A stretch of DNA of 64,000 nucleotides from Dasyornis broadbenti (GCA_013397935.1 VZRN01004407.1:5192081-5256080); one strand, 5' to 3'; shown: positions 28,301 to 41,929, numbered from the stretch's first letter. A program made the numbers and translations. The notes: a model not told the origin generated them from the sequence alone.

Positions 28301-28990
28301 CTGGGATGGACAGTATCTCAAAGGGGAACACAGGAAGAGTACCAGGAAAAAAATAACCAAACCTTAAACAAATAATGCAGTAACTGGTGTTACTATTTTT
28401 TGAAAATTAAAGCAATTGAGGCCAGGTTTATAGACCTGTTGGAACTTAGTTTACCCACTTATAAAGACTGTTTTATATGGAAAAACAGGGCTACTGCTTT
28501 ATGTGCTTAATATTTCTTTTGTTTAAAATTATATTGGCATTACTCCTCATTTGCATGGCTATTACCACACACAATAATGTTCTAGAAAATATATGTAATG
28601 CCAGAAATCTAAACTTGAATAAACTGAAAACTGGGGCATATCTTAGGCAAATAATGATATGGTTTGAGGACATTTTATCTTTTTTTGATGACTGTTGGAA
28701 GAACAGAGCTAATGTAAGAGATAATAATTTGCAATTATAATAATTTCCAGAGCTGCTAAGGGAACCTTTATGTTAGGAGGTATTCCATAACCACTGAGCA
28801 TCTGAATGAGGAAAAGGACTTTGTCATTAGACTTTTAGACTTTTTTGTGGGAAATGAATTTTATAAGGTGTTCAATACATGTGTATGCATTGTATTGGTG
28901 GCAACTTTTAAAAATATGGGCTCTTTGACATTAAAAATAAAAGAGAGAAGCAAATGGTGTAACAGTAGACTAATTAATAAAAAGTTCCAG
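19313..28990. other. Intronic DNA, only simple-sequence features recognised
   Basis: AT-rich sequence with simple runs: T13 at 24194-24206, A13 at 27829-27841, ATTCTT repeated at 27732-27747, and T/G-rich DNA around 21438-21475. A 16-bp perfect palindrome lies at 26028-26043. No transposon family, RNA gene or exon was recognised. Confidence 0.65.
26028..26043. repeat. 16-bp perfect palindrome
   Basis: TTACCATTAATGGTAA reads the same on both strands and has ATTAAT, a homeodomain-type core, at its centre. About one 16-bp palindrome is expected by chance in a window of this size, so it is recorded for completeness only. Confidence 0.9.
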
Positions 28991-29016
28991 CTTTCTATGA
29001 TAACTTTCTATGATAA
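28991..29016 (+). repeat. 13-bp perfect tandem duplication
   Basis: CTTTCTATGATAA is repeated twice head to tail (28991-29003 and 29004-29016) without mismatch. This suggests a recent slippage event. Confidence 0.95.
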
Positions 29017-32000
29017 TTTTGGTAATAAAGAATATATAAAAGTAAAAGCTGGAGGTAATAACACGTTAGTGAATGGAGAATGTTTGTCTGTGAGTTACTT
29101 GTCAGTTGTGGTAATTTTCTTCCTTGAAGGGGTTTACACTTTCTGAGGTTCTCGCTTCTTTGTGTGTTTTGTGTTTTAAAAATCTTAAGTTCTTAAGGGA
29201 CAGGTATGATGTGCAATTAGAAACTTTTAAATTGCGTCAGTTTTCAAAGCCCTGATTGTGCTTGGAGATCCCAAGCACAGTTGGTTCACATAATGTTTGA
29301 TAGTTTTTCAGTTTAGGAAAGAAAATCAAGTGCTGCCTGCTGTGTAGCTTAGGACATTTGTCTTGCCTATGTAAACTGAAATTCTACTTAGAATTTTTTT
29401 TTGTCTATATGTTGTTTGGCTTCTTCTGGTGGTCTTCGAATTGTGTTTCTCTGCTGGTTTTTATGGGTGATTTTTATATAAGCATCAGGAATATGTTATT
29501 TTAAACCATTTACTAATTTCAGAGAATGCTGTGTTAATGTTTAATTAAAAGCTTTGATGACTTCTGGAAGACAGAAATGAACTTCTCAAGTATCACACTC
29601 TACTCTTGTTTTTTACTTTTATGTAGATTCATAGATTTTTTTTTTAAGGAATTATATTTTATTTCCTGAAATGTGACGGAAGGTGTTTCTTAGGCTTCAG
29701 CTGTGTTTTCCATCAAACAGTGCTTTCCTGGAAATGCCATAGAAAGAATTACAATTTCAAAGAGAACAGCTGAGAAAAGCTACCTTACCTAAACCTATTT
29801 CTGGGAAAACTTCTACCGAGTAAATCAGATTTACAGACTTCCATAGTATTTAAATAAGCAAAGATTTGGAGTTGGTAAGTTTCTCCATAATGAATACGTG
29901 GTGTATTTCCTATTTCAGAAAGCGCTACAGTTGCCTTTTGATTTATCTCCAAGCATACTGTAAAGAAAGAAAGGAATTATTAAGTTAATATTAGTAAAAT
30001 TCTTTTGATTCTATTCTCTGAAATCTTCTAGCCACTCCCACTTTTGAGATGTAGCACATCTTAATGTGCTTTAGGTAGTTACCCCACTTGGAAGCCAGCA
30101 CTGGAAGTCACAGTTGCCCTAAAATCAGTGTCAGTGGGAAGTGTCTGAACTCCCTTATGTTCTAGTTGCCCTGTTCCTAATACAGGAATAATGAGTATCT
30201 AAGAGCATTCTCTGACTTCTTATGTAGTTAGTTTTTGTATCTTTACCTGAGGATAGTACAGAAGGCAGTTGTACACTGGGATTAAAGCATATTATTTGGT
30301 GGGAGGCAGTAACCTTGCCAGGAGAATGTTTTGATGCAAGTTTCTGTAGGTTTCTTGCTTCCATGTGTTATTTGTGCAAAATTGTATGTAAAGGCTGTGT
30401 TTTGGTTCATTTTTCTCTCAGGGATTTCAGTCTTGTACATTTTCAGATTATATAATGCTAAGAGCTCCTGTTATTTTTCATCAGAAAATCGCCATAGAGA
30501 CATCGTTTTACCTTCTGGTGCTATGTGGATGCATCAGAATTTCATCTTTCACTTAAAATAAATTCACCTTCTAGTCCTTTTGGTTCTGATTTTTCAAAAA
30601 GTAAACCATTAAAAATGATAAAAAGGTATAGAAGTCTGATGTACAAGAAAGGAGAATATTATCTTCATGATAGTCCAAACAGTTTGTATTACAAGACTTG
30701 GTCTTACATGTTCATCATCTTTATCTTCCTTTTGTGTACTCAAAGGCGATATTTTGACACAGTATATGTAGCTTTTTTTTTTTGGTACACTGAAACAGGC
30801 TTTGGATTTGGGAAAGCAGTGTACCTGTTTTTTTGCTTTAAACTCCTACCTCCTTGTTCATCATGTTTGTGTTATAATTTGAGTAAGGGAATTTCAGTTT
30901 TGGCTAACTTTATGTACAGAATCTCAGGACAAAAGTATTCATTCATTTCTTCTAGTGAATTGTGTAATTAAAATGCGATACAGCAGTTTTATAGTGTGCA
31001 ATAAAGTGCTTTTTTTAATGTCAAAGACTATACTGTTATGACTTATTTAGCCCTTGAAATAAGAAGCAGTTATGCTATGCATTGTTAGGCAGTACTAGCT
31101 GCAGAGACCTTTTATGATTGCATCAGAACCTATAGAGAGTTCTGAAAATAAATAAAAATTACAGTAAACTGTATCGATCCATGGAATGAAAGGAGCATTT
31201 GCTGAAGTGTCCTTTCCTGTCACTCAGAATTTTCTTCCAACTTGTGCTTTATATGGTGAAATTGTCCTAACTTGACTTCCGTGAAGGAGCGATTTTTGGG
31301 TTTGAGAAGTTCATATGTCAGAGTATTGGAGGGACAAATGGGAAGAGATGGGATTTAAGCGATCTCCCAAACCCCCAGATCTCCATAAAGACAGCTGAAA
31401 TGTTGAAGTATTACAGTTTGACATAAAAATAGCTCTGGTTGCTAGGCAATGATGAAGATTTGTTCTATAGGAAACCAGATTTGTGTTGCCCAGGATCTAA
31501 AATTGTATGCCTGTTGTGTATGTGTTTGTTTTTGTATATATGAATACATGTGTGTATATCTCTATATACATATATATGTTTGCTAAATTCACAAATAAGC
31601 ATGAACTTGCAAGCTTGAATACACTAGTGATTTTGGTTTTTTTTTTCACTACTTAGATTTCATAGGTGAGTATAGCAAAGACTTATTCCTCCCAACTCTA
31701 ATTCTTGACATGTCTGGAGTGCCTCAGTTCTCCCAGTTGTTTCTTATTTTGCATCTCCTATTTGCCTGAGCTATTAGATAAGCTCCTTAATTATGCAGAA
31801 GTCTCTCCTCCTTAAAAGTAAAACAATCTGAAAAACCGCAAGGGGAAAAAGGAAGGGGAGAGATTTCCATTTTAAAAATACTGGAATGCAGAATGGGTTC
31901 TTTGACAGCTAAAATATTATAGTAAGTTCCTGGTATATCAATGATGTAAGAACATAGAATCTTATTATAATATGGAAATAAAAATATTGTGGAGATATTT

Positions 32001-35000
32001 CAGTGAATATGAAAATGTATTTGTATTAAACAAGTAGATTTTGTCTCCTCAGACTTGCTTTTTGGTTTTGTTCAATTTGTTCTTGATTTCACAACAATTC
32101 ATTGTTTTTGTCTGTTCCACTATTATGTAATTATCATGAATTTCAATATATTTTGTCTCCTTTGACTTCCTTTAAAGGTAACATTAGAAATTTTGTTTTG
32201 ACTTCCTTATGTTCTAGTAATACAGGGACCAGCCAAAGCTTCAGTTTTTTCAGCCACACTTTTAGGCTATTCTATAGAGCTGTGTCTTCATCTCAGACAG
32301 TCCTTAGAGCCAGGTAGGTCTAAATTAACTACAGTAGCAATCCTCGCTGCCCCTAGAAGGAATCTGAATCCTAGCCTTAATTTTCAAGTTCAGTTGTGCA
32401 CATGGAGCAGTATGATTCCTTCAGTGCCTTTTTCTCCATCTGCAGTGAAATGTGCTGTTCTTATCTTGCATTTTTTTAGAATTGCACAGCAGTGTGAACC
32501 CCCACCTCAAACCTAAATACTCTACAGACACAACAAATTATAAGAGGATTTCTGTAAACAGGAAAATTAAAATTCCTTTTGGCATACTGATTAAGCCAAA
32601 AGCATATATAAATTGGGTTTGACAGTGGTAGGAACAAGAGCTGAAACAGGGGCCTGTTTTGCACTTCATAAAAGAGAAGCGTAACAATGGGTAAGGAGTG
32701 TGTCAAACATTGCAAAGGGGCGGAATGTATATTTATCAGCCTCTTTGAACAGAGTACTTGAGCTTCAGTTTCATCTGCTGCTATAAAGAAACAGTATCAG
32801 AGCGTGAAATTGGCAATCAAGTAATACATATGCTATAGCCAAAAGCAAAACAATTAGCTGCACAGATCCACAGTTTATCTACTGATTCTATTGCATTTTC
32901 AGCTCCAAACTTGATGGTTTTTCACTCACTGAGCAGCAAGGGGAGTAAACAAAACTCATTTGCTGAAAAAGTATTATTCTAGCCTGCAGCAGCTACTCAG
33001 CATTGTAACTTTAGTGGGCAGTATGGTGCATGTAGCATCTGTAGTGAATGATGAACATGTGGTTCTGTATTGCAGACTAAAACAGATTAACTCCTGTTGA
33101 AATCAGTTGGAACTTTGTTTTGTACTCCAGTATGGGTCTTCATTTGCGTATGTGTTACAGAGAACTATTCAGAAATTTGGGTTTTATATTGAAGCTCCTG
33201 AGCAGTGCATGTAGGTCAGGATTGGATTTTATTAACCTTAAGATGTGGAAGCATAGTTTATTATCATTTACGCTGTGAACTACACATGTGCTTTTCTTCG
33301 GTAGTGTTGGAGTTCATACATGTTAAAAACACCAATTTAAGTCCATGCTCATTTCTGTGCCTCCTAATAAACTTAAAATAACAGAAAATTGCAATGATGG
33401 GTAAAGAAAATGCTTTTTTTTTTTCGTTGCAGAAATATATTTGTAGGGTGGTACTTAAAAAAATCACAAATTATGGTCTGTGGCATAAAAATTGCCTAAG
33501 AAATCATTGTGTTGCTCAGATGTTATATATTAAGCAAGGAAATCATAAGGCTTTCGGCATTTTTCCAGGCACAGTCATCTTGCTAGACTGTAATAAGGTG
33601 CACAGCATGCACTGGATCTCAGTTAATAACATTTATTTATAGTTTAAAGATGTTCCCTGTAGCCATGTTTTTGTGCTGTTTGTTTCTTCTTGTGGGCAGT
33701 TACGAAGCCGCATCCACTGTTCTGTGAGAACAGGCACATATGGAAGGCAAGTCTTAAGCTCTGCCTTTCAAATCCTTATGAATGGGGGTTTAATTCTGGG
33801 AATTTAACCTATAATCAGTGGTAGTCACAAATTCCAGTGGAAAGGATCTTCGTTTGGCATATCATAGTAACAGCCAGCTGTCCCTCAATTACTGAATTAC
33901 GCTTTCTATTTCAGCCTTCTAAAAACCAAGTTAGAGAATGTTTCCCCTAATGTTTGTCTAAAGGCAATTTTAAAAAGGGAGCATGTGAAGAATGGCAAAT
34001 GAAAAAAACCCACCAGATTTAATGATCTTCTCATGTGATTTTTTTTGAAGTAATGAGGTATAGGTATTTCCATTCTGTATCTTTTTTCCCCAAGATGTTA
34101 CAGTGAAGCACATGTTACGACAATCAAAACACAAATGCATACAGGCTTGCTTTTGTTCATAGGCTTTAATCACCAGATTTCTTTTGTGATTTTTTTTTTT
34201 TTCCTTTCTTTAACTCTTTTTCTTCTACCTGTAAATTTGGTCGTATGAGGAGGACATTCCATGGCATAGCCATGTGTGTAACTTGCAATTTCTGACACAA
34301 AACTTGTATTTGTGTGTTGTGACAAGTGACTGTAATCCTTTTAGCTGTACTGATTCAAAGCATTTACTTTCTTTATGAGGGCTTGTTTGCCCTGCTTTTT
34401 CCTTCTGAGTAGTTAAACTAAAGCCAGACGTTATTGTCCATAATCTAAGTAAATAATTCCCTTTTGTGGATTAAGAACATAATGAACAGCTTTGTATCAG
34501 AGATAAATATAGCCAAATATTCTTTTGCAAATGGTAGCCAAGAATGGGTGCCTACAGAAGAATATTTAAGCACTGAACCCATAAGCTCGTTCAGTGTCTT
34601 ATCAAACCCAAACAGATCCAGAGCAGCAAACAGCATTTTTTTCCAACTGAATCTAGTGTGGTGACCAAAACAATTTAATTTTTATAACTAAGCTTCTAGG
34701 TGTAAAGATTGATGTGAATCCAAAAATTATCCACTATGAAGTTCAGGGTTAAGATAAGTGATCTAAATAAAATTTAAATTTTCTGAATTTTAGGGGCTTT
34801 TCAGAAAATTGTTTTACGGGGGATTTATAGACACTTGCATTTCCATGTGTGAGAGACGAAATTTTTGGTTTTTTTCTTGTTCAGGCTATAGGAGCGCAGA
34901 AACTTTGAGTGATGTACAGTTGCTTGAGACTTCCAGATCGAAATTTTCTGTGCTACACAAACCAAATCCCCAAGGGTTGCAATCAGACTGAGTAGGAGAT

Positions 35001-36068
35001 TGCTTCTTTCTTACCCTTTTCTACACATCTGCATTCAGTTATCATAGGAAATCTGTTACCTAGGCAAAGTAAAAGTGGATGGAAGACATGATATTGCTTG
35101 TAAAATCCAGCGGTTCTAATCATGGGGGGTTTTTGCTCATCCTATATAAAGGATATTCATAATTTCTTTATGTGAGACTAAATCATGTTGTTTTTTTTTT
35201 TTCCCTGGTAGATAAGTATTTATAAATGCATTTTCACATCACTATACTGTACTTTCATTTTAAGTTCCTGTTTTTCAGGTGAAGCTTCATGTAACCTTTA
35301 ACTTATATTCCTACTGAAATCAATCTGAACACACTTTGTTAATGGAGGCTAGAATTGTTCTGGTAAATTTTTAAGCACTTAGTCAAGAGATAGTTTAACA
35401 ACTATAACTACATTGTATGATATAGTAATTTGTCACAGTTGTTGGGACAATGTAAGATGGTAACAAATTTTATATGGACATATTTTACTACAGAAATGTT
35501 TCTTGATGTGGATATATATTCAGAAGGAATTCAAGGTACAGCTAATTATAGAAGAGAGAACTTTCAGGAACAGGTGAACTTGGTTGGGTTTTTTTTGTTT
35601 GTTTGTTTCACAGTAGGTTGCTGAATTGCTCATCAGAGGGAAAATTAAGTAGAATCACTATCAATGTTCTATTTAATAGGTTTCAAAGAAATTAGTATAA
35701 TTTCTCTTTCCAATATATGTATAGCAAAAAGGAGTAAAAAAGGCTGAAGAATTCATATTCCTTGGTTTTTATGATCTCTGAGCCATATCATGTCAACTTC
35801 TGGATAAAAAAATATAGATATTAAGCATTATTCAGAAGTGTGTTTTGAAAATGTTGAAAATGAAGAGTATAAAACTAGTCTGAGAGAGAAGTCTGTATGT
35901 TGTGGAAGTCTCTAGTGTCATTTTAAAGAATGAAATTCAAACAAGTTTTTGGTGTCTAAAAAAATCCGTTGAAATGGCTCCTCAGTGTTTTTGTGTATTA
36001 TTTGTCTTACAGAGTGGTTGTCATTAAGTGGAACAGCAATGTGAGCTGCAGAGAAAAAGGAAATCAAT
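29017..36068. other. Intronic DNA with an unusually long open frame and simple repeats
   Basis: AT-rich sequence holding the longest open frame of the window (30525-30971, 148 codons, + strand) with AATAAA 29 bases after it; see findings. Simple sequence includes a TG/TA-rich tract (31513-31580), T13 at 34190-34202, T12 at 35191-35202 and a TTTG repeat at 35589-35609. No transposon family was recognised. Confidence 0.6.
31513..31580 (+). repeat. TG/TA-rich imperfect microsatellite
   Basis: Alternating purine-pyrimidine sequence made of TGTG, TATATG and ATACATATATATG blocks, including the small inverted repeat TGTATAT-CTCT-ATATACA. It is an old, interrupted dinucleotide repeat. Confidence 0.8.
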
Positions 36069-36117
36069 GAAAACAACAAAAGCAACCAAACAAAACAAAA
36101 AGAAAACAACAAAAAAA
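36069..36117 (+). repeat. A/C-rich low-complexity tract 1
   Basis: Composed of AAC, AAAAC and CAAAA units, nearly free of T and G on the plus strand. It is the first of four similar tracts in the same orientation between 36 and 42 kb. Confidence 0.8.
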
Positions 36118-36248
36118 CTCCAAAGAAAATACTTTTATTCTTTAATTTTTAAGTATTGAATGAGTACTATTTGAGTTCAGTGAACCAAATCTCAACATCT
36201 GAATGCAATCTGATATAGGGTACCTTGTATACTTAATTTAATCAGAAG

Positions 36249-36334
36249 CAAAAAACCCTGCACAAAAACAATGCCCCAAACCCCTAAGTAAACAAACAAA
36301 AAGACACCTAATAAACCCTAAAGCCCAAAAAACT
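36249..36334 (+). repeat. A/C-rich low-complexity tract 2
   Basis: Imperfect AAAACCC and AAACAAAC units with very few T or G bases on the plus strand. It lies about 130 bp after tract 1 and has similar composition. Confidence 0.75.
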
Positions 36335-39300
36335 AGGAGAAATAAAAATATTTGGCTATAGTTAAAAATATAATAACAAGTCCGAATTGGCACAATAAGA
36401 ATTTAAAGACCTACGTAATCTGGTGTTCGTAGAGCTGTTTCCCATGGTATGTTGATTTAACAGATGTGAAAGTACTCGACAGTAAAGCTTCCAGAAGAAA
36501 CCTCTGTTTCAGAAACATACATTTCAAAAGTCTTGCTGCTAAGTATTAAATGAATTGCTATCAAAAGACTTGTGGAAAAATTCCATGTAGCTTTTTATTT
36601 GTTGTTTTTAACTAGGTAGCTGTTAAAGAACTTTTTGATACTGCTTGAAGCTAGAATAATGCTTCAAAAATGCTCAAGGAGATTTTTGTATTCCATGGTT
36701 AAATATTGCTTTCCTTGGCACTGTATTAAGGACTGGCTATATCACCTTTGTGCTTGCAATCCAGTGATGAACATGCTTAACTGATTTCAGTACTGATTAA
36801 CAGTGATAGTTTAGTTTAGCTTGCTGAATCCTATATTTTAGCCAAGCTGGGGCATAAGTTGAGATCTGACTATTCAGGAATCAAAGCAGTATGTTCTTGA
36901 TTATCTTTAGTCTAATGTTCACCTCTTACTTTCTAGGCTACCAAAAAGAATAAAACAAACTACTTTTGTGTAGTTCTCAGCCAGTGAGTTCATCTTAGAG
37001 TTGTTGCATTCATAGATATCATGAGTCTCTGAAGTATTGCAGTACTCTGTATTTAATTCTAAATTATTAGCTTCTGCTTCCTAAACGTCTATATGGAAAA
37101 ATAAAAGGAAAAGTTTTCCTTCTATCATCCATAAGGCTGAATTATTTTTTTTACTGGCTGTAGTATCAGGTTTTTGGATAGAAAAAGAATCAAGTGTGTA
37201 GTCCTTAGTATGGCAGGCAGGAATTCAGATTTCAACTGCTGTATGCAGGAGTTTCTTAGACATGAGCTGAAGTAGCAGTTCCTTTTTTGACCAAGAATAT
37301 TTCAGGTACACATATCCTAAAAAATGTTATTAATGTGAAAATGGATCTCCTCATAACAAGAATGATGTTTTCTTGGGCTGAGAAGAACTAAGATGTGTGG
37401 ATAAAGCTACTTTTCTGGTTTATGCACTTTTGCTGTATCTGGGAGCTGTCCATCTGCTCTTATTTTATTACATTTCAAGACTGAGTTGCTGGTAGCAGAG
37501 ACAAGGAGTTAATCAAAGGATTAAATTGACAATGTGTCTTCTAAATGGCAACTTTGCTGCAAGGGTTCTTGTGATGAGAGATGGTCTTAAAAAAGCACTG
37601 CCAAAACTTGGTTAGGAACTAGCTTGGATTTTATGATGACCCTTTCCATTTAATGAAAGGAATCAAAATGAGGACATGGGCTAAATTTACAGTCCTGAGA
37701 AGTACTATGTTTTCTAGCACAATGGAAACTAATTAGAGTAGGAAATTGTCAGAGGATCCAGACTATAAGGAAGGCATTTTATGTATACACCACATAACAT
37801 GAGGTTATTTTGAAAAATAGCCTAAAGGACTTTCAAGAGATTTCTCAGAAGGAAGGTTAAGTCTGTGTGTGGTTTATTTAGCAAGGCAAAGGATTCTGCT
37901 TACATATACCACGTGAGAGAGGAAGACTATTCCTTTTATTAGTGCTATAGCTTAAAACATGTCATGTGATTTCAGATCTGGATTTCCTTACAGATTTTCT
38001 GTATGCCTTTCAGTTTCTTTAACCTGCTTTTTGAAATTGGAAAAACACTTCCCTGCTTTGTCCGAAATAATCTGAAAGCAAGTGTTTCCAGGCCACCAGT
38101 GGTCTGAGTAAGCCTGGAAATCTTTGATATGATTTGATACTATTTTAATAAAACTGAAATCTATAAGCAGAAACTAAGTATTTATATTACCTTCAGTCCT
38201 AGCTGCTTAAAATATTTTACAAATAATGATCATAGTATGAAAACTTTTCACTTTGAGACTGTAACTAACCAATCTGAAGTGTGCAAATGAGTTAATTGAG
38301 TTTGTCAGGTAGTTGTCTTCAGTTCTAAGATTCTGTTTCACTTTTAAGGAAGGCACTTTGTTGCTTAGCTGTTTACCTTTCTGGTTTCCAAATGTTCCTC
38401 GGTGGTAGAGTGGAGTAAAACTCCCAAAATTGTATTAGGGATTCCTATGTGCAAAGGGTAGTTTTAATTTTACAGAGTCATTGTTTTGAGAGAAGCAGCT
38501 GAGTGAAAATGAGTGATTTTTGGTATTCTGTTGGTAGTAATGATGTTAATGTAGGTTGTGTTATTTTACAGGATTAGTACAATGATATCAGTTTGAGGGA
38601 GAATGCTATAATATGTAGTCACTTAAGTTTATTACTGATTTCACAGCATCCAGATCTGATTCTCTGAGTGAACCCTTGTTAGTTAGGTGTTTGCTACGGA
38701 GTAGAAAAAGTAAAACATTTCTTTTTCAAAATGGAATTTTTTTCCTAATATATTACTATATTTGTGGTTTTTCTTAGCTTGGTATATATGAAGAAATAAT
38801 GAACTTTATTTCTGTTTATGTGATGTTTTCAGTAGTGTGTTTTCCTTTACAATGTGATGTTACAATTTGGATTTTTGTGCACATCAGAGAAATATTTTTA
38901 GTCCTTTTTATTCCTAGGTAAGGATGACCATGTATACATAGATCTTCATTGGCACATTAAATAAAATGAAGCCTCAAAGGATTTATCATTAATGTTTTGT
39001 TAATTTTTTATTTATAGAAAAATCTGAATTATACTGTTATTTATCTTGTACAGTTACATTATCTATGGTGAATTAGCAAATGACTACTTTTATTTGGTCT
39101 GAATACAGCTTCCCACGTACTGAAAACTAAATTTCAGTTGAAACACAATAGTATGTCTTTAAGCTTGTTTTGCCTATAGATAACTGTTTTCTGTTTTTAG
39201 AAAACTTAAATGAAATTAGCAGGTACAAAATTAGGCAGCTCAGATGAGAGCAAACTGTCCTAAGAGGTTAGGGAAAATAGTCCGCATTGGTTAATGCCTA

Positions 39301-40360
39301 TGTTTTCTGGATCCCAAGGCTACTGTTCCCATTCCTGTTGATAATATTACAGAATCCTTAGAATCCTGGTTTTTTTGTCATCTGTCTTGCACAAAAGATT
39401 GCGTTGCTTGCATAGACAGGTTTTTGTTTGCTATTCTGCTTCCCAAGTGCGAGCTTTGTGGCAGCTGCTTATCCTGAACACCAGATCCGTCTGCCCAAAG
39501 TGATCTTGCATGAGCTGCTGGCAGCCAGTGGTGGTTGAGTGAATGGTAACCACGGGTGGTGCTGACACTTGGTCAGCGCTTCTGAGTGTCCATTGATGCT
39601 CCCAGGAGAATGTGTCCTTATGTAGTCATGACGTCATGTTCTGAAAGAATGAGTGATTTCCTTTCATGTATTCCAAAAATCAAGCAAATGATCAGATTTA
39701 TCACATAAGTGTCCGGTTGTTCTGATTACCTGTTTCTAGCAGGGGATGAAAATTATATAAAATAGAGGGCTAAGGCTGCTGAAAACTATAAGAAGTCTTT
39801 ATCTAGTAAAATTGGTTTTAAGTAGGAAAGAAAATTTTTCCTTATTGCATCTGTCATACTAAAGATTTAATTTTGATATAAATTTTTGAATCTTTCCCGT
39901 TGCATTTTGAACAACTAAACCCAAAGCCCACTCAATCAACTAATGTAACAGATTCTGTTGATGCTAGGTCACAATTAGGTTTTTTTTAAAGTCAGCTTCT
40001 ATTAAGAAAGAAATGAAACGTGACTAATTTAAAATTAAAAATTGTTCCTGAACTACATCTGAATGCTTTTGTACATGTTAATTGGCTGTGTGTATTTTGG
40101 TGGGTTTGTGCATGTGAATTGGTATAGTATATGTGTTATCAGTCTTAAGATAGTATTCAGCAAGTAGGCAATGAGTAATGCTTCTGATTACAAGTTGATG
40201 AACTTGCAAGATAACCTTATTTGCTTCTTTTAACTCAGACATGAAAGTGTTGAGAATGTGATAATTGTTTTGCTTTGGTCATGACTAGTTCAATGTAACA
40301 TAAGTCTTAAATTGTTACCTGCTTTGACTGTACTATCATTTCTCTTCTGAAATAATTTGT
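36335..40360. other. Intronic DNA; inverted repeat and a higher-GC patch
   Basis: Mostly AT-rich. TTTCCAGGC (38085-38093) and GCCTGGAAA (38112-38120) form a 9-bp stem, within chance expectation. The part at about 39440-39640 is visibly richer in G and C and carries a full CRE palindrome, listed separately. No transposon family was recognised. Confidence 0.6.
39627..39638. promoter_or_regulatory. Candidate CREB/ATF site (full palindromic CRE)
   Basis: CATGACGTCATG is a 12-bp palindrome centred on TGACGTCA (39629-39636), the full consensus for CREB/ATF family bZIP dimers. It lies at the edge of a local higher-GC patch in an AT-rich, CpG-poor intron, where a retained CpG is somewhat notable. 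One exact TGACGTCA is roughly what chance gives in 64 kb, so regulatory use is inference only. Confidence 0.35.
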
Positions 40361-40400
40361 TCATAGAATCATAGAGTGGTTTGGGTTGGAAGGGACCTTA
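40361..40400 (-). mobile_element. CR1 LINE, extreme 3'-end fragment (40 bp)
   Basis: The plus strand reads TCATAGAATCATAGAGTGG followed by TTTGGGTTGGAAGGGACC and TTA. This is the reverse complement of the avian CR1 3' terminus, including its ATTCTATG-type tail. Similarity stops abruptly after CTTA, so this copy is truncated after about 40 bp, as is common for CR1. It lies antisense to KCNMA1. Confidence 0.93.
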
Positions 40401-41098
40401 ACTCAAAGCAGATGTGTATTCATGCTAGGAACAAATATAACTAGGCAAACCTGTTCTGTTTTTTCTTAGTATTGCCAAAAAAAGAGAAAGTGATGTTAAA
40501 ACTAGTGTTCTTATTTGCAGCCCTGCTATAGTGAACAAAAACTTTTCAGTGTAACAAGTGAATCTTGTTAATAATAGATAATGACTAATTAGAAGCTTAT
40601 GGAATATGTTTTGGTTTTTAATTTTGAATTTAAAAATATATATATTTGTAGTAAATCCAGCTTTTAAACTTTGTATGAAGTAATCATAGAGGCTGTTATA
40701 AGATTTTTCTTACATAATTGAACACTTGGCGATAATATTACATGTTAAAAATGTCTGTAAGGTCCTAGAGTATCATTCAGTGTAAGTGATGTAATACATG
40801 AACCATAGCTTGTAGTTTTAGATTACTGAAAAGTGGAGGAGTCATGGCACAATAGTCACAATAAGGGGAATCATGGGCATATGAGTTGAGAGGGAAGCAG
40901 GTTTACCCAAGGTAACAAGAACAAGTTTATCCTGTGCTAGAGAAAGAGAGAGGTATCCATCCTTAACTCTTTCCTTTAACCCCTAATCATGGGCTATTCT
41001 TTTGTCAGTTTTTTTGTACCCAGAAAGCAGACTGTACACCTTCTTTCACTGTGCATTGCTGACTTAAAAAGCAACAAGCAATCAAAAATAATAATAAA

Positions 41099-41173
41099 GT
41101 AAAATCAAACATCAAAAAAAAACAAAACCCAGAAAACCCTCCAAGCCAACACCCCAACAAAACCCCCACACCA
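41099..41173 (+). repeat. A/C-rich low-complexity tract 3
   Basis: A long tract of A and C with motifs AAAACCC, CCAACACC and CAACAAAACCCCC, almost lacking T and G on the plus strand. Confidence 0.8.
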
Positions 41174-41929
41174 TAAGGAGGAATTTACAGACCCATATGC
41201 TGTGTGCTGTCCCAGATGTAATGTGTGTTTATAAATTCTGGCCCGTATCCTTATTGACTCTTATGAATCAATACACCTTTATTGTTTAGGTCACTGAGTT
41301 GGCATTTCTTTAAGTTAAAAAAAAGCAAAAGATAACTATGGTAACCAGCTGAAATCCTCCTGGTTTTGTTCTGCCAATAACTAGGTTGCTACCGTGTATA
41401 TTCTAATAATCAGAACTATAACTTTGATTAGACCATCTGTACCATTTGTTGATAATGCTCTATCATCACATTGTAAGTAAAGAAAGTGGATATTTTTACA
41501 AGCTATGTTTTGATTGCAAAGACACATAAGAAGAGGAAGTAGTGTTGGCTTTATGCTCTAGAGATAAGCCTGCATGTGTTCATAAATGTGAAAGCTTTCA
41601 TTTTTTCATCTTCAGGGACCTCTGCAGAATTTATAGATTCAGAGGAGTTAGTGAAAGATTTGGAGTTATCAGAGGTGACACTTTTTGGATGTCTAAGTGC
41701 ATTTGGGTAGAAATACTGATAGCATGAACGAGTCAGTTTTCTGAGGTAGTTTTGTCACAACATGGATATTAACATACACCAGTAAGTGGAGAGGCCATCA
41801 AAAGGCTCTTTTTTTTTCTCTCAAGCAACTCAGTTCTAGTATCAAGTGTGTCTATGCTAGAATCTTGTTTTAAGCCTTGAGAGTATCCTGGAGAGAGAGC
41901 ATATGTATATGTAAGAGTGAGTTAATTGT

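Noticed and set aside
38085..38120. 9-bp inverted repeat TTTCCAGGC / GCCTGGAAA
   Set aside because: About the number of such repeats expected at random in 64 kb.
38725..38765. AATTTTTTTCCTAATAT, resembling the CR1 segment around TTTCTTCCTAATATC
   Set aside because: Short, low-complexity and isolated; not enough to call CR1.
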